A model generated the notes under the pieces. The model had not been told where the DNA came from. It was given only the letters and a program-made list of their open reading frames with translations, and ran no database searches. A DNA stretch of 64,000 nucleotides from an uncultured Candidatus Binatia bacterium. Lineage in GTDB: Bacteria; Desulfobacterota; Binatia; Bin18. The position numbers and the translations under genes were made by a program. Location: the NCBI GenBank assembly GCA_958296235.1, contig OY282457.1, forward strand, positions 823,769 to 887,768. Reading direction: 5' to 3'. Below, in pieces: positions 17,950 through 30,735 of this stretch (positions are counted from its first letter, which is position 1; each line of letters begins with the position of its first letter).

Positions 17950-19134
17950 CTACTCCAAGATTTTCGTGACGACCCCCGCGCCCACCGTGCGCCCGCCCTC
18001 CCGAATCGCAAACCGCAACCCCTCATCCATCGCAATCGGAGTCAATAACGCCACCGTCATCTGTGTGTTGTCCCCCGGCATCACCATCTCTGTCCCCGCC
18101 TGTAAGGTCACCGACCCGGTCACATCCGTCGTCCGAAAGTAAAACTGCGGCCGATACCCATTGAAAAACGGCGTGTGCCGGCCTCCCTCATCTTTCGTCA
18201 ATACATACACCTCGGCCTCATACTGCGTGTGCGGCGTGATACTCCCCGGCTTGGCCAACACCTGCCCCCGCTCAATCTCTTCCCGCTTGATCCCCCGCAG
18301 TAAACACCCCACATTGTCTCCCGCGACCCCTTCATCCAGGAGCTTGCGAAACATCTCGACACCGGTCACGGTCGTCTGCTGGGTCTCCCGTATCCCGACG
18401 ATCTCGACTTCTTCGCCCACTTTGATCCGCCCCCGCTCTACGCGCCCTGTCGCCACGGTCCCGCGCCCTGAGATCGTAAACACGTCTTCGACTGACATTA
18501 AAAACTCTTGGTCTACATCCCGCGCTGGCTCGGGAATAAAACTGTCAACCGCAGCCATCAGTTCCAGCACTTGCTCCTCCCCCGCGGCGGCTCCCTCTAA
18601 CGCCTGCAACGCACTCCCCCGAATGATGGGCGTGTCATCGCCCGGAAAGTCGTACTTCGACAGTAACTCCCGCATCTCTAATTCGACTAAGTCCAGTAAC
18701 TCCTCGTCATCCACCATGTCCACTTTGTTCATGAACACCACGATCGCCGGCACCCCCACTTGCCGCGCTAATAAAATATGCTCCCGTGTCTGCGGCATCG
18801 GCCCGTCGGAGGCGGCCACTACCAGGATCGCGCCGTCCATCTGCGCCGCCCCCGTGATCATGTTCTTGATATAGTCCGCATGCCCCGGACAGTCCACGTG
18901 CGCATAGTGCCGCTGCTCGGTCTCGTATTCCACGTGCGCGGTGTTGATCGTGATCCCCCGCTCTTTCTCCTCTGGCGCTTTGTCGATCTCGTCAAACGCC
19001 ACGGCCTCGGCCATCGCCCGTGCCGCCAAGACTTTCGTGATCGCCGCTGTCAGCGTTGTCTTCCCATGGTCAATATGCCCTATCGTCCCCACATTCATGT
19101 GCGGCTTCGTCCGCTCAAACCGCTCCTTCGCCAT
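17950..19134 (-). CDS. tuf: Elongation factor Tu, copy 1
   Basis: GTPase that delivers aminoacyl-tRNA to the ribosome. 394 residues from the second of two adjacent ATGs ([16 protein letters not shown]). G1 is [10 protein letters not shown] (about 18-27), G3 DCPGHADY (about 80), G4 NKVD (about 135), and the C-terminus is [11 protein letters not shown]. The protein is identical to copy 2 at 31798. By eye the genes differ only at 19066 (a synonymous His codon) and the stop codon (TAG here). Codons end strongly in G (GTG, GCG, GGG, ACG, CGG), unlike the neighbouring ribosomal genes. The usual upstream neighbour fusA is missing, and a promoter lies at 19271-19298. Confidence 0.98.
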   Translation of the reverse strand: MAKERFERTKPHMNVGTIGHIDHGKTTLTAAITKVLAARAMAEAVAFDEIDKAPEEKERGITINTAHVEYETEQRHYAHVDCPGHADYIKNMITGAAQMDGAILVVAASDGPMPQTREHILLARQVGVPAIVVFMNKVDMVDDEELLDLVELEMRELLSKYDFPGDDTPIIRGSALQALEGAAAGEEQVLELMAAVDSFIPEPARDVDQEFLMSVEDVFTISGRGTVATGRVERGRIKVGEEVEIVGIRETQQTTVTGVEMFRKLLDEGVAGDNVGCLLRGIKREEIERGQVLAKPGSITPHTQYEAEVYVLTKDEGGRHTPFFNGYRPQFYFRTTDVTGSVTLQAGTEMVMPGDNTQMTVALLTPIAMDEGLRFAIREGGRTVGAGVVTKILE

Positions 19135-19270
19135 CATTCTCCCTTTCTGCGTAATGCGATAAGAGTATCTACTACGAACAGAGGGGGCCTGTACGACCAC
19201 CTCATCGTTGGAGCTCGTCTTCGGAGGAGCGTACCAGTACCTGGCGCGCTCCGTTATTCTGAAGTTCGCA

Positions 19271-19298
19271 ATTCTAAATGCTATTTCAGAAGAGTCAA
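19271..19298 (-). promoter_or_regulatory. Sigma-70-type promoter ahead of tuf copy 1 and the S10 cluster
   Basis: On the minus strand, TTGACT (-35, 19293-19298) is separated by 16 bp from TAGAAT (-10, 19271-19276). It lies in the 291-bp gap between rpsG and tuf where fusA is usually found, about 135 bp upstream of the tuf start. It probably drives tuf-rpsJ and onward independently of the rpoBC-rpsL-rpsG transcript. Nothing else is recognisable in this gap. Confidence 0.65.
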
Positions 19299-19425
19299 CC
19301 GCCTACTGCTGTAGATAGTCAGGCCCGTTTCCCTCTGCTCTTCCCTTGCCTTTTCTTCAGGTCACATATGGTCGAAATATGAAAAAGAAATCTGTTTATC
19401 CGCCCGATGAGTAATTGTATCTCTC

Positions 19426-19896
19426 TTACCAGCGATAATGGGCAAAAGCTTTATTGGCTTCCGCCATGCGGTGCGTGTCTTCCCGTTTCTTCACGGCCCC
19501 CCCTCGATTCTGAGACGCCTCAAAGAGTTCGCCGGCCAACTTCTGTTCCATGCTCTTTTCCGAGCGTTGCCGGGAAGACTGGACAAGCCAGCGCATAGCC
19601 AGGGAATTCCGCCGGACTTGGCGGACTTCAACCGGCACCTGGTAGGTCGCGCCACCAACTCGACGTGAACGGACCTCAACCAGAGGTTTTACATTTTCTA
19701 ATGCGCGCTTAAAAACCTCAAGCGCCTCCTCTCCCGTTCTCTGCTGGATCAGCTCCATTGCTCCGTATATGATTTTCTCGACTTTGCCCTTTTCTCCATC
19801 GAGCATCATCATATTGGCGAATTTTGAGACACTAATATCGTGGTATTTTGGGTCTGGTATGATCTCGCGTCGCGCGGCAGGTCCCTTACGTGGCAT
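19426..19896 (-). CDS. rpsG: 30S ribosomal protein S7
   Basis: Head-assembly initiator. 156 residues, standard length. [20 protein letters not shown] start, the [20 protein letters not shown] motif (about 75-94) and [14 protein letters not shown]-terminus. It is 15 bp after rpsL. Downstream is a 291-bp gap, not fusA. Confidence 0.98.
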   Translation of the reverse strand: MPRKGPAARREIIPDPKYHDISVSKFANMMMLDGEKGKVEKIIYGAMELIQQRTGEEALEVFKRALENVKPLVEVRSRRVGGATYQVPVEVRQVRRNSLAMRWLVQSSRQRSEKSMEQKLAGELFEASQNRGGAVKKREDTHRMAEANKAFAHYRW

Positions 19897-19911
19897 GCTC
19901 TTCCCTCTCGT

Positions 19912-20283
19912 TTACTTGGGCTTTTTTGCGCCGTATTTTGATCGGCTCTGCTTTCGTTCCTGGACACCAATGGAGTCAAGGGTGCCACGGATAATATGAT
20001 ATCGGACGCCAGGCAAGTCCTTGACTCGACCGCCACGGATAAGCACAACCGAGTGTTCCTGCAGATTATGTCCGATTCCTGGGATATAGGCTGTCACTTC
20101 AATACCGTTAGTCAGTCGAACACGGGCGACTTTTCTCAAGGCTGAGTTCGGCTTCTTCGGAGTCGTCGTATAGACCCGCGTACACACCCCCCGCCGTTGG
20201 GGGCAGGATTGCAGAGCTGGAGCGGTCAATTTTCTGCGTTGTTGCGCTCTCCCTTTTCGTACGAGTTGCTGAACTGTAGGCAT
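19912..20283 (-). CDS. rpsL: 30S ribosomal protein S12
   Basis: Decoding-centre protein. 123 residues with [18 protein letters not shown] (about 40-57) and [15 protein letters not shown] (about 84-98). The lysines whose changes give streptomycin resistance in E. coli (in KKPNSALRK and RVKDLPG) are present, so a sensitive-type S12 is expected; this is inference. It is 33 bp after rpoC. Confidence 0.98.
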   Translation of the reverse strand: MPTVQQLVRKGRAQQRRKLTAPALQSCPQRRGVCTRVYTTTPKKPNSALRKVARVRLTNGIEVTAYIPGIGHNLQEHSVVLIRGGRVKDLPGVRYHIIRGTLDSIGVQERKQSRSKYGAKKPK

Positions 20284-20316
20284 GCATCCTCCTTGCGAGC
20301 CTCGGCCTTCCCTTCT

Positions 20317-23300
20317 CTATGCTTCGAGTATTTGGGCAATGGGCAAAGGCTCTTCTTCCTCGGGCAAAATTTCTGGGCTTCCGGCAGTGAGCTGCGTATA
20401 GCTCGGGGTGCCGGTCCCAGCAGGAATGAGCCGCCCCATGATGACATTCTCTTTGAGCCCCAACAGATAATCGACTTTGCCGTTAATGGCCGCTTCCGTC
20501 AGCACCTTGGTCGTTTCCTGGAACGAGGCGGCTGAGATGAAACTATCGGTCGAGAGACTCGCTTTTGTAATTCCCATTAAGAGCGATTCCGCTTCTGGGG
20601 GGGTTCCTCCATCAGCCAGAACACGTTCAACCTCTTCTTGGAAACGCCACTTTTCTACTTGCTCACCAACCAGGAAATCCGAATCTCCGACCTTGGTCAC
20701 AAGAACACGCCGCATCATTTGTCTTACGATCACTTCGATATGTTTATCATGGATACGCACGCCCTGAAGACGATAGACTTCCTGGATAGCGTCCACGATC
20801 CTCTTTTGGAGATCACGGTCTCCGCGAACGCGAAGGATATCATGGGGGTTTTCAGAGCCATCCATCAGCGGGTCTCCAGACCGGACATAATCGCCTTCTC
20901 GCACGCTGATGTGTTTTCCCCGAGGAATGAGATACTCCCGTGTTTCGCCAACCTCAGGAGTAATCACCACCTTCCTTTTCCCCTTGGTATCTTTCCCAAA
21001 GGAGACTGTCCCTTCAATTTCGCTGATAACGGCGAACTCTTTAGGCTTCCGGGCCTCAAAGAGTTCAGCTACCCGCGGCAGGCCACCGGTAATATCCTTC
21101 GACTTGGCGGTCTCTCGTGGAATTTTGGCGAGCACATCCCCTGCTTCAACACGTTGGCCGGCGCTCACATTCATATTGGAGCCAACCGGCAGCAGATAGC
21201 GCGCATCCAGTCCATTCGACAGCTTCGCCGTTTTACCGCTGTCATCTTTGATTGATACCCGTGGACGCATATTCGGATCGCGGAATTCGATAATGACCCG
21301 CGTGGACAGGCCCGTCCGCTCATCCACTTTCTCTTGCATAGTCAGATCGTTGATATCACCGAATCTGACCTCACCGCTGACTTCAGTCAGGATGGGGACG
21401 GTGTAGGGGTCCCATTCCGCAATCAAGTCGTTGGTTTTGACCTTTGCTCCATCTTTCTTTTTCAGCTTGGCACCATAGACGATAGAATAACGTTCTCTTT
21501 CACGCTCCCGTCCTGACTCAAGCATCTCAACTACTGCGACCTCCCCGTTTCGGTTCATTGCGACCAGATCACCATTCCGGTCAATCACGGTTTTGAGCTT
21601 AATATAGCGAAGGACACCTTCATTCCGAACCGTTAGCGTCGTCTGCTCGGCCAGCCGACTGGCCGTCCCACCAATGTGGAACGTCCGCATGGTCAGTTGG
21701 GTGCCTGGCTCACCAATCGACTGCGCGGCAATGATGCCGACCGCCTCGCCAAGATGCACCAGCCGACCGCGGGCCAAGTCACGTCCATAACAGCGGGCGC
21801 AGAGGCCTCGTTTGGTCGCACAGGTCAAAGCAGATCGTATCGATACGCGCTCAATCCCGGCTTCTTCGATGCGTACGACGCGGTCTTCATCAATTTCTTC
21901 GTTTGCGTGAACAAGGACTTCTTGGGTAAAAGGATCGCGAATATCATCAAGGGCAACGCGCCCCAAGACACGCTCGCCAAGGCGCTCTATTATTTCCCCA
22001 CCCTCAACCAGCGGGGTCATCTCGATACCATCAATCGTACCGCAGTCCTCTTCGCTCACGATCGAGTCCTGAGCGACATCGACCAGCCGGCGGGTCAGAT
22101 AGCCGGAATTCGCCGTCTTGAGGGCGGTATCCGCTAATCCCTTCCGCGCCCCGTGGGTTGAGATGAAGTACTGGAGCACGGAGAGCCCGTCACGGAAGTT
22201 GGCCGTGATCGGCGTTTCGATGATTTCTCCCGAGGGCTTTGCCATTAATCCGCGCATACCCGCGAGCTGGCGGATCTGCTGCGCGCTGCCACGCGATCCA
22301 GAGTCCGCCATCATATAGATGGGACTAAATCCGTCCTTGTCTTCTTGGAGCCCTCTGAACATATCGTTGGCCGCTTCATCCGTGACCGAGGCCCAGGTAT
22401 CAACAACCTTGTTATGCCGCTCGCCATCCGTAATCAGCCCATTGGTATACTGCTCTTGGATTTTTTGTATTTCCTTCTGCGCATCGGAAAGCAGCTTCGC
22501 TTTGGTATCAGGGACCTTCATGTCTTGAATGCCAATAGAGATGCCAGCCCGAGTGGCATACTCGAAGCCAAGGTCTTTCAAACGGTCGGCGAAAATCACG
22601 GTGGCCTTGTTGCCCGCTTTCAAAAAGGCAGCATCAATCAAGGCGCCGAGTTCTTTTTTCTTCATCACCCGGTTGATATCCGAGAAAGGAATCTCGGGCG
22701 GCGCAATTTCCGCCAGCAAGATACGACCCACTGTTGTCTCGACCCGCTCGCCGTTCAGGCGCACCGTAATCTTGGCCTGCAAATCGACCGCGCCTTGATC
22801 GTAGGCGACCCGGACCTCACCCGGACTACTGAAAATCTTTCCCGTGCCGAGCGCGCCGGGACGTTCACGGGTCGCGTTATACAGTCCAAGAACGATGTCC
22901 TGGGTGGGGGCGATCACCGCCTTGCCATGAGCCGGCGAGAGAATATTATTGGTTGACATCATCAAGCTGCGCGCCTCAACCTGGGCCTCAACCGACAGCG
23001 GGACATGCACGGCCATTTGGTCGCCGTCAAAGTCGGCATTATACGCCATACAGACGAGAGGGTGCAGCTGAATGGCCTTGCCCTCAATCAGGACGGGTTC
23101 AAAGGCCTGGATGCCGAGCCGATGCAGGGTTGGAGCGCGGTTGAGCAGAACCGGATGCTCCTTGATCACTTCGTCCAGGATATCCCAGACTTCCGGCCGT
23201 CCATTTTCCACCATCTTCTTGGCACTCTTGATCGTGGTCGTATAGCCCCGCTCCTCAAGCTTGTTGTAGATGAAAGGTTTGAACAATTCCAAAGCCATAT

Positions 23301-24414
23301 ACTTCGGCAGGCCGCACTGATGCAGGCGTAATTCCGGTCCGACAACAATGACCGAACGCCCCGAATAATCCACGCGCTTTCCGAGCAGATTCTGGCGAAA
23401 ACGCCCACTTTTTCCTTTCAGCATGTCGGACAAAGACTTGAGGGGACGCTTGTTGGGGCCAGTCAAGGGTCGGCCCCGACGGCCGTTATCAAAGAGGGCA
23501 TCGACCGCCTCTTGCAGCATGCGCTTCTCGTTTCGGATAATAATATCCGGCGCGCTCAGCTCCATGAGCCGTTTGAGGCGATTGTTGCGGTTAATCACGC
23601 GACGATACAGGTCGTTCAGGTCTGAGGTCGCAAAGCGGCCTCCATCGAGCGGGACGAGGGGACGCAGGTCTGGTGGAATGACGGGGATGACTTCCAGAAT
23701 CATCTCTTCCGGATGGTTGCCCGATTGCCGAAAAGCATTGACGACCTTCAGACGTTTCGCGGTTTTCTTTCGTCGGGCTTCGCTTGATGTCTCGATCATT
23801 TCAACCCGGAGCTCTCGCGCCAGCTGTTCCAGGTCAAAGTCCTGTAATAACTCGCGGACCGCCTCCGCGCCCATCCCTGCTCGGAAGCTGCCCGGACCAA
23901 ATTCCTCAACGGCTTTCCGATACTGGGTTTCACTCAGCAGGTCTTTTTGCTTGAGCGGCGTTTCACCCGGATCAAGAACGATATAGGACTCGAAGTACAG
24001 CACCCGCTCAAGGTCTTTGAGCGTCATATCCATGAGTGTCCCGATCCGGCTGGGGAGGCTCTTCAAAAACCAGATGTGCGCCACCGGACTGGCAAGGTCA
24101 ATATGGCCCATTCGTTCGCGCCGGACTTTCGACTGAATGACCTCGACCCCGCACTTCTCGCAGACCACGCCTCGATGGCGCATCCGTTTGTATTTGCCAC
24201 AATTACACTCATAGTCTTTGGTCGGTCCAAATATTTTTGCACAAAAAAGCCCGTCACGCTCAGGCTTAAACGTGCGGTAATTGATGGTTTCAGGCTTCTT
24301 GACCTCACCATGAGACCAGGAACAGACCATCTCTTTGGACGCCAGCGAGACCTGGATCGCATTGAAACGGAGCGGATTTTGGGGTTTTTCAAAAAGACCC
24401 AGAAAATCTTCCAT
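20317..24414 (-). CDS. rpoC: RNA polymerase subunit beta-prime
   Basis: Catalytic subunit with the active-site metal triad [13 protein letters not shown] (about residue 458). 1365 residues. The N-terminal zinc ribbon is C-N-C-G...C-E-K-C (about 69-88). A second zinc site is [16 protein letters not shown] (about 825). The bridge-helix/trigger-loop region includes [15 protein letters not shown] and [19 protein letters not shown]. It is 17 bp after rpoB. Length is close to the E. coli protein, without large insertions. Confidence 0.98.
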   Translation of the reverse strand: MEDFLGLFEKPQNPLRFNAIQVSLASKEMVCSWSHGEVKKPETINYRTFKPERDGLFCAKIFGPTKDYECNCGKYKRMRHRGVVCEKCGVEVIQSKVRRERMGHIDLASPVAHIWFLKSLPSRIGTLMDMTLKDLERVLYFESYIVLDPGETPLKQKDLLSETQYRKAVEEFGPGSFRAGMGAEAVRELLQDFDLEQLARELRVEMIETSSEARRKKTAKRLKVVNAFRQSGNHPEEMILEVIPVIPPDLRPLVPLDGGRFATSDLNDLYRRVINRNNRLKRLMELSAPDIIIRNEKRMLQEAVDALFDNGRRGRPLTGPNKRPLKSLSDMLKGKSGRFRQNLLGKRVDYSGRSVIVVGPELRLHQCGLPKYMALELFKPFIYNKLEERGYTTTIKSAKKMVENGRPEVWDILDEVIKEHPVLLNRAPTLHRLGIQAFEPVLIEGKAIQLHPLVCMAYNADFDGDQMAVHVPLSVEAQVEARSLMMSTNNILSPAHGKAVIAPTQDIVLGLYNATRERPGALGTGKIFSSPGEVRVAYDQGAVDLQAKITVRLNGERVETTVGRILLAEIAPPEIPFSDINRVMKKKELGALIDAAFLKAGNKATVIFADRLKDLGFEYATRAGISIGIQDMKVPDTKAKLLSDAQKEIQKIQEQYTNGLITDGERHNKVVDTWASVTDEAANDMFRGLQEDKDGFSPIYMMADSGSRGSAQQIRQLAGMRGLMAKPSGEIIETPITANFRDGLSVLQYFISTHGARKGLADTALKTANSGYLTRRLVDVAQDSIVSEEDCGTIDGIEMTPLVEGGEIIERLGERVLGRVALDDIRDPFTQEVLVHANEEIDEDRVVRIEEAGIERVSIRSALTCATKRGLCARCYGRDLARGRLVHLGEAVGIIAAQSIGEPGTQLTMRTFHIGGTASRLAEQTTLTVRNEGVLRYIKLKTVIDRNGDLVAMNRNGEVAVVEMLESGRERERERYSIVYGAKLKKKDGAKVKTNDLIAEWDPYTVPILTEVSGEVRFGDINDLTMQEKVDERTGLSTRVIIEFRDPNMRPRVSIKDDSGKTAKLSNGLDARYLLPVGSNMNVSAGQRVEAGDVLAKIPRETAKSKDITGGLPRVAELFEARKPKEFAVISEIEGTVSFGKDTKGKRKVVITPEVGETREYLIPRGKHISVREGDYVRSGDPLMDGSENPHDILRVRGDRDLQKRIVDAIQEVYRLQGVRIHDKHIEVIVRQMMRRVLVTKVGDSDFLVGEQVEKWRFQEEVERVLADGGTPPEAESLLMGITKASLSTDSFISAASFQETTKVLTEAAINGKVDYLLGLKENVIMGRLIPAGTGTPSYTQLTAGSPEILPEEEEPLPIAQILEA

Positions 24415-24431
24415 TTTGTCCTCACCTCACC

Positions 24432-27400
24432 TTATTGATTTTCTTCAAGGGGATGCAGCTCGACATTGAGCCCTAGGCTCTGGAGTTCGCGAATCATCAC
24501 ATTGAATGACTCGGGCAGTCCAGGCTCCAGGACATTTTCTCCCTTGACAATCGCTTCATACATGCGAGTGCGGCCGGCAACATCGTCCGATTTGACCGTG
24601 AGCATCTCTTGCAGGCTGTACGCGGCGCCATAGGCTTCCAGTGCCCACACTTCCATTTCCCCGAGCCGTTGTCCCCCAAACTGGGCTTTGCCACCAAGAG
24701 GCTGTTGCGTCACAAGGGAGTAGGGCCCAGTTGAGCGCGCGTGAATCTTGTCTTCAACAAGATGGTGCAGTTTCAGGATATACATTACGCCAACGGTCAC
24801 TGGCTGACTGAAGGGCTCCCCGGTTCGCCCATCGTAGAGCGTTGTCTGCCCGGTATCGGGCAGGCCGGCCTGCTCAAGCAAAGAGAAAATTTCGGTCTCC
24901 GGGGCACCGTCAAAGACCGGCGTCGCAACGTGAGAGCCGTGTTTCGAGCGACCGGCCAGCTCTTTAACCTCGGCCTCCGAGAGTCCGTCAATCAGCCGGG
25001 ACACCTCGGTTGAACGAGCGAGGTCCTTCAGCCGCGCGCGCAGACTGGCGACCGCCGCTTTTCCCCGTCTCCCCGTATCACTCCCGACCTGTTTGCCAAG
25101 GGACTGCACCGCCCAACCCAGATGGGTCTCCAGGATTTGCCCAACATTCATACGAGAAGGGACGCCCAGAGGATTCAGGACAACATCGACCGGCGTGCCG
25201 TCCTCAAGGTATGGCATGTCCTCTTCCGGGAGAATCCGGGACAGCACCCCTTTGTTCCCATGTCTCCCAGCCATCTTGTCCCCAACTTGGAGGCGACGTT
25301 TTATGGCGATAAAGACCTTCACCATCTTGATAATCCCTGGGGGCAACTCGTCTCCACTCTTCAGTCTCTCAACTTTTCTTTCACATTCCTCGCGGATGGC
25401 GCCAACATGGTCGGCAAGAGAACCGACCGTCTTCCGAATCTCCTCCTCTACCGTCTCATCCCCGACTCGAACCCTGCTCCACAACTGATCTGGCAGCGTC
25501 TCCAGAAGCTCTGCCGTAATCTCCTGCCCTTTCGCGACCACGACGCGTCGAGAATCGTCGTCACTGACCCGCATCGTTGCCGTCTTCCCGACCAACAGTT
25601 GCGTGATCTTGCCACGCGTACTGTCTCGGATAATGCGAACTTCCTCATCCCGATCGTGTTGCAGCCGTTGAATCTCAGCCTCTTCAAGGTCCTGGCTGCG
25701 CTCGTCCTTGGTCTCGCCTTTCCGTGAGAACACACGAACATTAATCACCGCGCCTTCGACCCCAGGGGGGACACGGAGTGAGGTATCACGAACCTCTCCG
25801 GCTTTTTCACCAAAAATTGCCCGGAGCAGTTTCTCTTCTGGAGAAAGTTGCGTCTCGCCTTTGGGCGTTATTTTTCCAACCAGAATATCGCCCGGGCGCA
25901 CTTCAGCGCCGATTCTGACGATGCCGCTCTCGTCGAGGTCCTTGAGCGCTTCTTCTCCAACATTCGGAATGTCTTGGGTGATTTCCTCCGGTCCGAGTTT
26001 TGTGTCCCGAGCGACACACTCAAATTCCTCGATATGGACCGAGGTAAAGACATCGTCGCGGATAAGTCGCTCACTCACCAGGATGGAATCCTCGAAGTTA
26101 TAGCCCCCCCAGATCATAAAGGCGACCAGGACGTTTCTCCCCAGCGCGAGTTCTCCCATTTCTGTGGCTGGGCCATCGGCGATGACATCTCCCACCTCAA
26201 CCCGATCGCCAATCTGAACGATGGGGCGCTGGTTAATACACGTATTTTGGTTAGAGCGTTGGTATTTCGTGAGACCATAGATATCAACACCAACATCGCC
26301 CTGTGTGGTCTGCGATTCAGCCTTGATCACGACCCGGGTGGAATCCACACTCTCGACGATTCCGTCACGCTGGGCGACAAGGGCGGCTCCAGAGTCCCGA
26401 GCCACGACCTGCTCCATTCCCGTGCCAACAAGCGGAGCTTCTGTCCGCAGCAGGGGCACCGCTTGCCGCTGCATATTGGAGCCCATTAATGCCCGGTTGG
26501 CATCGTCATGCTCCAAGAAGGGAATCAGGGCGGCTGCTACACTCACCAGCTGCGTCGGGGAGACATCCATGAGCTGGACCTGGTCGGGCGGCACCATCAC
26601 AAACTCTCCGCCAAGGCGGGCGGAAACCAAGGTGTTGACAAAATTGCCTGTGGCATCAACCGGCGCGTTCGCCTGCGCGATTGTCTGACTCTCCTCCTCC
26701 AGGGCGGATAAATAGTGAACGTTCTCCGTCACTCGTCCGCTCTCCACTGTCCGGTAGGGCGTCTCAATGAACCCAAACTCATTGACCCGAGCATAGGTCG
26801 AAAGACTTGAAATCAGCCCGATATTGGGCCCCTCCGGCGTTTCAATCGGGCAGACGCGGCCATAGTGAGTGGGGTGAACGTCCCGCACCTCAAAGCCGGC
26901 ACGTTCCCGTGTCAGCCCGCCAGGCCCCAGCGCGGAGAGCCGGCGCTTGTGGGTGACCTCCGACAAGGGGTTCGTTTGGTCCATGAATTGGGAGAGTTGG
27001 CTCGATCCGAAAAACTCCTTGAGCGCCGCTGAAACCGGCTTATAGTTGACCAATTCTTGCGGCATTAAGGTCTCAACATCCTGGAGACTCATCCGTTCTT
27101 TCACCGCCCGCTCCATACGGACTAAGCCGATACGGAACTGGTTTTCGACGAGTTCCCCGACCGCACGGACGCGACGATTTCCTAAGTGGTCAATATCATC
27201 GACAACGCCATTACCGTTTTTGAGTTCGACGAGATACCGAACGGCCTCCAGGATATCTTCACGACGGAGGGTCCCTTGACCCAGCCCATCGTCGTCGGTG
27301 GGGAATCCGAGCTTATGGTTGAGCTTCAGACGCCCCACTCGGGAGAGATTGTAACGCTCGGGATTAAAGAACAGGTTCTGAAAAAACGACGTGGCCGCAT

Positions 27401-28577
27401 CGTCGGTCGGCGGGTCGCCAGGACGGAGGCGGCGATAGATCTCAATCTTCGCCTCTTTTGAAGAAGTGATCTTGTCCTGGAGGAGGGTATTGCGGAACGC
27501 AGAGCCGACATACGCATCGTCAATAAACAAGACTTCAAACTGGGGCACGCCACGCTCAATGAGGAGATCAAGAGAGTCTTGCGTCATTTCCTCATTACAT
27601 TGGACGAGCACTTCTTGTGTCGCGGGATCGACGATATCGCGTGCCGCCACACGTCCGAGCAGTTCCTCCCGCGTGATGGGTATCTGCTCAAGACCAGCCG
27701 CCTCTAATTGCCTGAGGGCTCCGCGGGTAAACTTCCGGCCCTCCTTTACCAACACATCACCGGTTTCAGGGTTGCGAACGTCCTGCGTTGCCCGCAGCCC
27801 GAGCAGGTGGTCTGGCAGAAAGGCCCGTGTGAGCGCTTGTTCACCCGTGCTGTTGAGAAAGATCGTATCTCTTCGATAGAAATAATTGAGCAAATCCTCG
27901 GTTGACATCCCCAACGCTCGGAGGAGCACGGTTGCGTGAAACTTGCGACGGCGGTCAATCCGAACATAGAGAATATCTTTGGGGTCAAACTCAAAGTCGA
28001 TCCACGACCCCCGGTATGGAATGACGCGTGCGGAGTAGAGTAATTTCCCGCTCGCATGCGTTTTCCCTTTGTCATGATCAAAAAAGACTCCGGGGGACCG
28101 GTGGAGCTGACTCACAATCACCCGCTCAGTCCCGTTGACCATAAAGGTACCATGATTGGTCATTAACGGGACTTCGCCAAAATAGACTTCCTGCTCTTTT
28201 ACATTTTTGATCGTCCGCGCACCGCTACTGGCATCAACATCCCACAGGACGAGTTGAATGGTGACTTTGAGGGGAGCGGCATAGGTCATCCCTCTTTGGT
28301 GGCACTCTTCGACTGAGTATTTCGGTTCGCCCAGCGCATAATCCACAAACTCAAGGGACGCCGTCTCGTTGAAGTCTTTGATCGGAAAAACGGACCGAAA
28401 AACCCCTTGGAGTCCGGCATCAGTCCTCTGGTCAGCAGTCAGCAACCGTTGGAGAAATTCGTCGTAAGAATGACGTTGAATTTCCAACAGATGCGGGAAT
28501 TCGATAATTTTTTCGATATGACCAAAGGACCGTCGAATACGGAAGTTGTGCGCGAGCTTTCCAGCCGTATCAGCCAT
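24432..28577 (-). CDS. rpoB: RNA polymerase subunit beta
   Basis: 1381 residues from the ATG at 28577 ([16 protein letters not shown]), preceded by GGGAGGAGGGC. The frame is open 7 codons further. The rifampicin-pocket segment reads [34 protein letters not shown], with the Asp, His and Ser positions that mutate to resistance intact. The C-terminal [20 protein letters not shown] and [21 protein letters not shown] (split) are conserved. It is 23 bp after rplL. Confidence 0.98.
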   Translation of the reverse strand: MADTAGKLAHNFRIRRSFGHIEKIIEFPHLLEIQRHSYDEFLQRLLTADQRTDAGLQGVFRSVFPIKDFNETASLEFVDYALGEPKYSVEECHQRGMTYAAPLKVTIQLVLWDVDASSGARTIKNVKEQEVYFGEVPLMTNHGTFMVNGTERVIVSQLHRSPGVFFDHDKGKTHASGKLLYSARVIPYRGSWIDFEFDPKDILYVRIDRRRKFHATVLLRALGMSTEDLLNYFYRRDTIFLNSTGEQALTRAFLPDHLLGLRATQDVRNPETGDVLVKEGRKFTRGALRQLEAAGLEQIPITREELLGRVAARDIVDPATQEVLVQCNEEMTQDSLDLLIERGVPQFEVLFIDDAYVGSAFRNTLLQDKITSSKEAKIEIYRRLRPGDPPTDDAATSFFQNLFFNPERYNLSRVGRLKLNHKLGFPTDDDGLGQGTLRREDILEAVRYLVELKNGNGVVDDIDHLGNRRVRAVGELVENQFRIGLVRMERAVKERMSLQDVETLMPQELVNYKPVSAALKEFFGSSQLSQFMDQTNPLSEVTHKRRLSALGPGGLTRERAGFEVRDVHPTHYGRVCPIETPEGPNIGLISSLSTYARVNEFGFIETPYRTVESGRVTENVHYLSALEEESQTIAQANAPVDATGNFVNTLVSARLGGEFVMVPPDQVQLMDVSPTQLVSVAAALIPFLEHDDANRALMGSNMQRQAVPLLRTEAPLVGTGMEQVVARDSGAALVAQRDGIVESVDSTRVVIKAESQTTQGDVGVDIYGLTKYQRSNQNTCINQRPIVQIGDRVEVGDVIADGPATEMGELALGRNVLVAFMIWGGYNFEDSILVSERLIRDDVFTSVHIEEFECVARDTKLGPEEITQDIPNVGEEALKDLDESGIVRIGAEVRPGDILVGKITPKGETQLSPEEKLLRAIFGEKAGEVRDTSLRVPPGVEGAVINVRVFSRKGETKDERSQDLEEAEIQRLQHDRDEEVRIIRDSTRGKITQLLVGKTATMRVSDDDSRRVVVAKGQEITAELLETLPDQLWSRVRVGDETVEEEIRKTVGSLADHVGAIREECERKVERLKSGDELPPGIIKMVKVFIAIKRRLQVGDKMAGRHGNKGVLSRILPEEDMPYLEDGTPVDVVLNPLGVPSRMNVGQILETHLGWAVQSLGKQVGSDTGRRGKAAVASLRARLKDLARSTEVSRLIDGLSEAEVKELAGRSKHGSHVATPVFDGAPETEIFSLLEQAGLPDTGQTTLYDGRTGEPFSQPVTVGVMYILKLHHLVEDKIHARSTGPYSLVTQQPLGGKAQFGGQRLGEMEVWALEAYGAAYSLQEMLTVKSDDVAGRTRMYEAIVKGENVLEPGLPESFNVMIRELQSLGLNVELHPLEENQ

Positions 28578-28600
28578 ACATGCCCTCCTCCCACTCAAAT

Positions 28601-28993
28601 CTACTGCAACTCAACCGATCCTCCAGCCTCTTCCAACTTGTTTTTGATCTCTTCCGCTTCCGCCTTGGATGCCCCTTCTTTGACTGCTTTGGGCGCGCTA
28701 TCGACAAGCCCTTTGGCTTCTTTGAGTCCGAGCCCGGTCAATTCACGCACGACCTTAATAACCTGGATCTTTTTCTCCCCAGGCCCTGTCAACACAACGT
28801 TGAATTCGTCTTTCTCCGGTTCCGCAGCAGGCGCGGCCTCACCCCCAGCAACCCCTCCAGCAACGACGACCGGAGCAGCGGCGCTGACTCCCCATTTTTC
28901 TTCGAGCTTCTTGACTAAATCGGAAGCCTCAAGAATCGTGAGGTCAGAAAGCGTGGTAATGAGTTCATCCATCTTCTCTTCTGTCAGAGCCAT
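28601..28993 (-). CDS. rplL: 50S ribosomal protein L7/L12
   Basis: Stalk protein that recruits translation GTPases. 130 residues. The N-terminal dimerisation part ([20 protein letters not shown]) is followed by an Ala/Gly/Pro hinge (about 38-60) and the C-domain with [20 protein letters not shown] and [20 protein letters not shown]. It follows rplJ by 30 bp. Confidence 0.98.
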   Translation of the reverse strand: MALTEEKMDELITTLSDLTILEASDLVKKLEEKWGVSAAAPVVVAGGVAGGEAAPAAEPEKDEFNVVLTGPGEKKIQVIKVVRELTGLGLKEAKGLVDSAPKAVKEGASKAEAEEIKNKLEEAGGSVELQ

Positions 28994-29023
28994 ACATTCC
29001 TCCTTCAGGAAAGTAATTTTCGA

Positions 29024-29545
29024 TTAGTCCGAGTCCAGTTGGGACATGCGTTCATTCAGTAATCGGGCAAGTTGGCCCCCAGAGGCGGACAACGCCCCGA
29101 CAAGGCGGGTGGCAGGTTGAGAGAGCGTCCCGAGCAATTGTGCCAGGAGCGCCTCACGACTGGGCAGTGTCGCTAACTCCTCTATGCCGGCAGGCTCCAG
29201 GAATTGCCCCTCTGTTACCCCTCCCTTAATAGTGAACTTCCCGTTTTCAGAAGCATAACGGGCAACAATTTTTGTGAGCCCAACAACATCACCGTATCCA
29301 AGGACCAGGCCATTCTGACCGGCCAGGAGTTCCTTCAAGGACAGATACGGCGTGCCGTCAATAGCGAGCGCTACCAGCGTATTCTTGGCGACGCGGTATT
29401 CCCCGGACACTTCGCGCAGTTCGCGGCGGAGAACGTTGATCTCTTCAACTGTTAAACCTTTGTATTCGGTCACCACTGCTGCAGTCGCACTGGCAAATCG
29501 ATTCTGCAGGTCAATAACCGTTTCTTCCTTTGTTTGTCGGTCCAT
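29024..29545 (-). CDS. rplJ: 50S ribosomal protein L10
   Basis: Base of the L7/L12 stalk. 173 residues, with VVTEYKGLTVEEINVLRRELR (split), YRVAKNTLVALAIDGT (about 52-67) and a C-terminal amphipathic helix for L12 dimers (LVGALSASGGQLARLLNERM). The 48-bp gap to rplA is short, so a long L10-type leader is not obvious. Confidence 0.96.
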   Translation of the reverse strand: MDRQTKEETVIDLQNRFASATAAVVTEYKGLTVEEINVLRRELREVSGEYRVAKNTLVALAIDGTPYLSLKELLAGQNGLVLGYGDVVGLTKIVARYASENGKFTIKGGVTEGQFLEPAGIEELATLPSREALLAQLLGTLSQPATRLVGALSASGGQLARLLNERMSQLDSD

Positions 29546-29593
29546 TGTTTCTCTTTCGTCGCACTGAGAGGAATAGTGTCGCTTTTCCTTGCC

Positions 29594-30292
29594 TTAACGG
29601 GAGGAGCCAGCCGGGTCGACTCGGACTCCTGGCCCCATACTGGTACTCACCGTAATACTTTTGAGATAGGTGCCTTTGGCCGAGGCAGGTTTCGCGCGTA
29701 CCAGGCTCTCAAGAAGAGACTGGGCATTGTCAACAAGCTGCGCCTTTTCAAATGATGCTTTACCGATAGGCACATGCACATTGCCAGCTTTGTCAACCCG
29801 ATATTCAACCTTTCCTCCTTTAAGGTCTTGAACCGCCTGGGCAATATCTGTGGTCACCGTCCCAACTTTCGGGTTCGGCATCAGGCCTCGCGGCCCGAGA
29901 ATTTTTCCGAGTCGCCCAACGACTCCCATCATGTCTGGAGTGGCAACCGCCTTATCGAACTCCAGCCATCCTTCATCACTAATACGCTTTGCAAGGTCCT
30001 CACCACCGACAACGTCCGCCCCTGCTTCCTCTGCCTCTTGGGCCTTCTCGCCTTTTGCGAAAACAGCAACACATATGGACTTGCCGGTTCCGTGCGGAAG
30101 GAGCACTGTCCCACGGATGTTTTGGTCGGCCTTCCGCGGATCAACACCAAGTCGTACCGCAAGTTCGACACTCTCATCGAACGTGGCGCGTTTCGTCTCG
30201 CTGGCAAGGGCTAGCGCTTCCTCTAAGGGGTAGCGCTGAGTCCGGTCAACCTTCTCCTGAGCGGAGCGATAGCTTTTGCTTTTTCGAGCCAT
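29594..30292 (-). CDS. rplA: 50S ribosomal protein L1
   Basis: L1-stalk protein that moves E-site tRNA, and in E. coli represses the L11 operon. 232 residues. Signatures: [22 protein letters not shown] (split at 46-67), [20 protein letters not shown] (about 125-144). It is 1 bp after rplK. Confidence 0.97.
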   Translation of the reverse strand: MARKSKSYRSAQEKVDRTQRYPLEEALALASETKRATFDESVELAVRLGVDPRKADQNIRGTVLLPHGTGKSICVAVFAKGEKAQEAEEAGADVVGGEDLAKRISDEGWLEFDKAVATPDMMGVVGRLGKILGPRGLMPNPKVGTVTTDIAQAVQDLKGGKVEYRVDKAGNVHVPIGKASFEKAQLVDNAQSLLESLVRAKPASAKGTYLKSITVSTSMGPGVRVDPAGSSR

Positions 30293-30293
30293 A

Positions 30294-30719
30294 TCAGTTC
30301 ACCACCTCTATTCCCATGCTGCGCGCCGTCCCTGCAACAATGCGCATTGCGCCCTCAAGGTCTTTCGCATTCAGGTCTGGCATCTTCGTTGTGGCAATCT
30401 CTTCAATCTGTTTTTGGGTAACGGAGCCCTTCATTTCTCTCGCCGGTTCACTGGAGGCTTTTTCCAGTCCGGCAGCCTTTTTCAGGAGCGTGGAGGCGGG
30501 CGGCGTCTTGGTGATAAAAGAAAAGGAACGGTCCGCATAAACGGTAATCACAACCGGAATCAGCAACCCTTGCTGGTCCTGTGTTTTCGCATTAAACGCT
30601 TTACAGAACTCCATGATATTAACCCCCCTTTGCCCAAGGGCAGGGCCGACGGGCGGGCTGGGGTTCGCTTGTCCAGCCGGAATCTGAAGCTTGATTGTCG
30701 TGTCTATTTTCTTTGCCAT
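30294..30719 (-). CDS. rplK: 50S ribosomal protein L11
   Basis: GTPase-associated-centre protein. 141 residues. The N-domain has [21 protein letters not shown] (about 10-30) with the conserved prolines, and the C-domain ends in [20 protein letters not shown]. It is 16 bp after nusG. Confidence 0.97.
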   Translation of the reverse strand: MAKKIDTTIKLQIPAGQANPSPPVGPALGQRGVNIMEFCKAFNAKTQDQQGLLIPVVITVYADRSFSFITKTPPASTLLKKAAGLEKASSEPAREMKGSVTQKQIEEIATTKMPDLNAKDLEGAMRIVAGTARSMGIEVVN

Positions 30720-30735
30720 CGTTTCTCACCGTTAT

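Noticed and set aside
18161-18874. Long plus-strand reading frame inside tuf copy 1 (and the same at 32009-32722)
   Set aside because: It is the antisense of tuf, opened by its strongly biased G-ending codons. It is Ser/Thr-rich with no domain, and it occurs identically in both copies only because the genes are identical.
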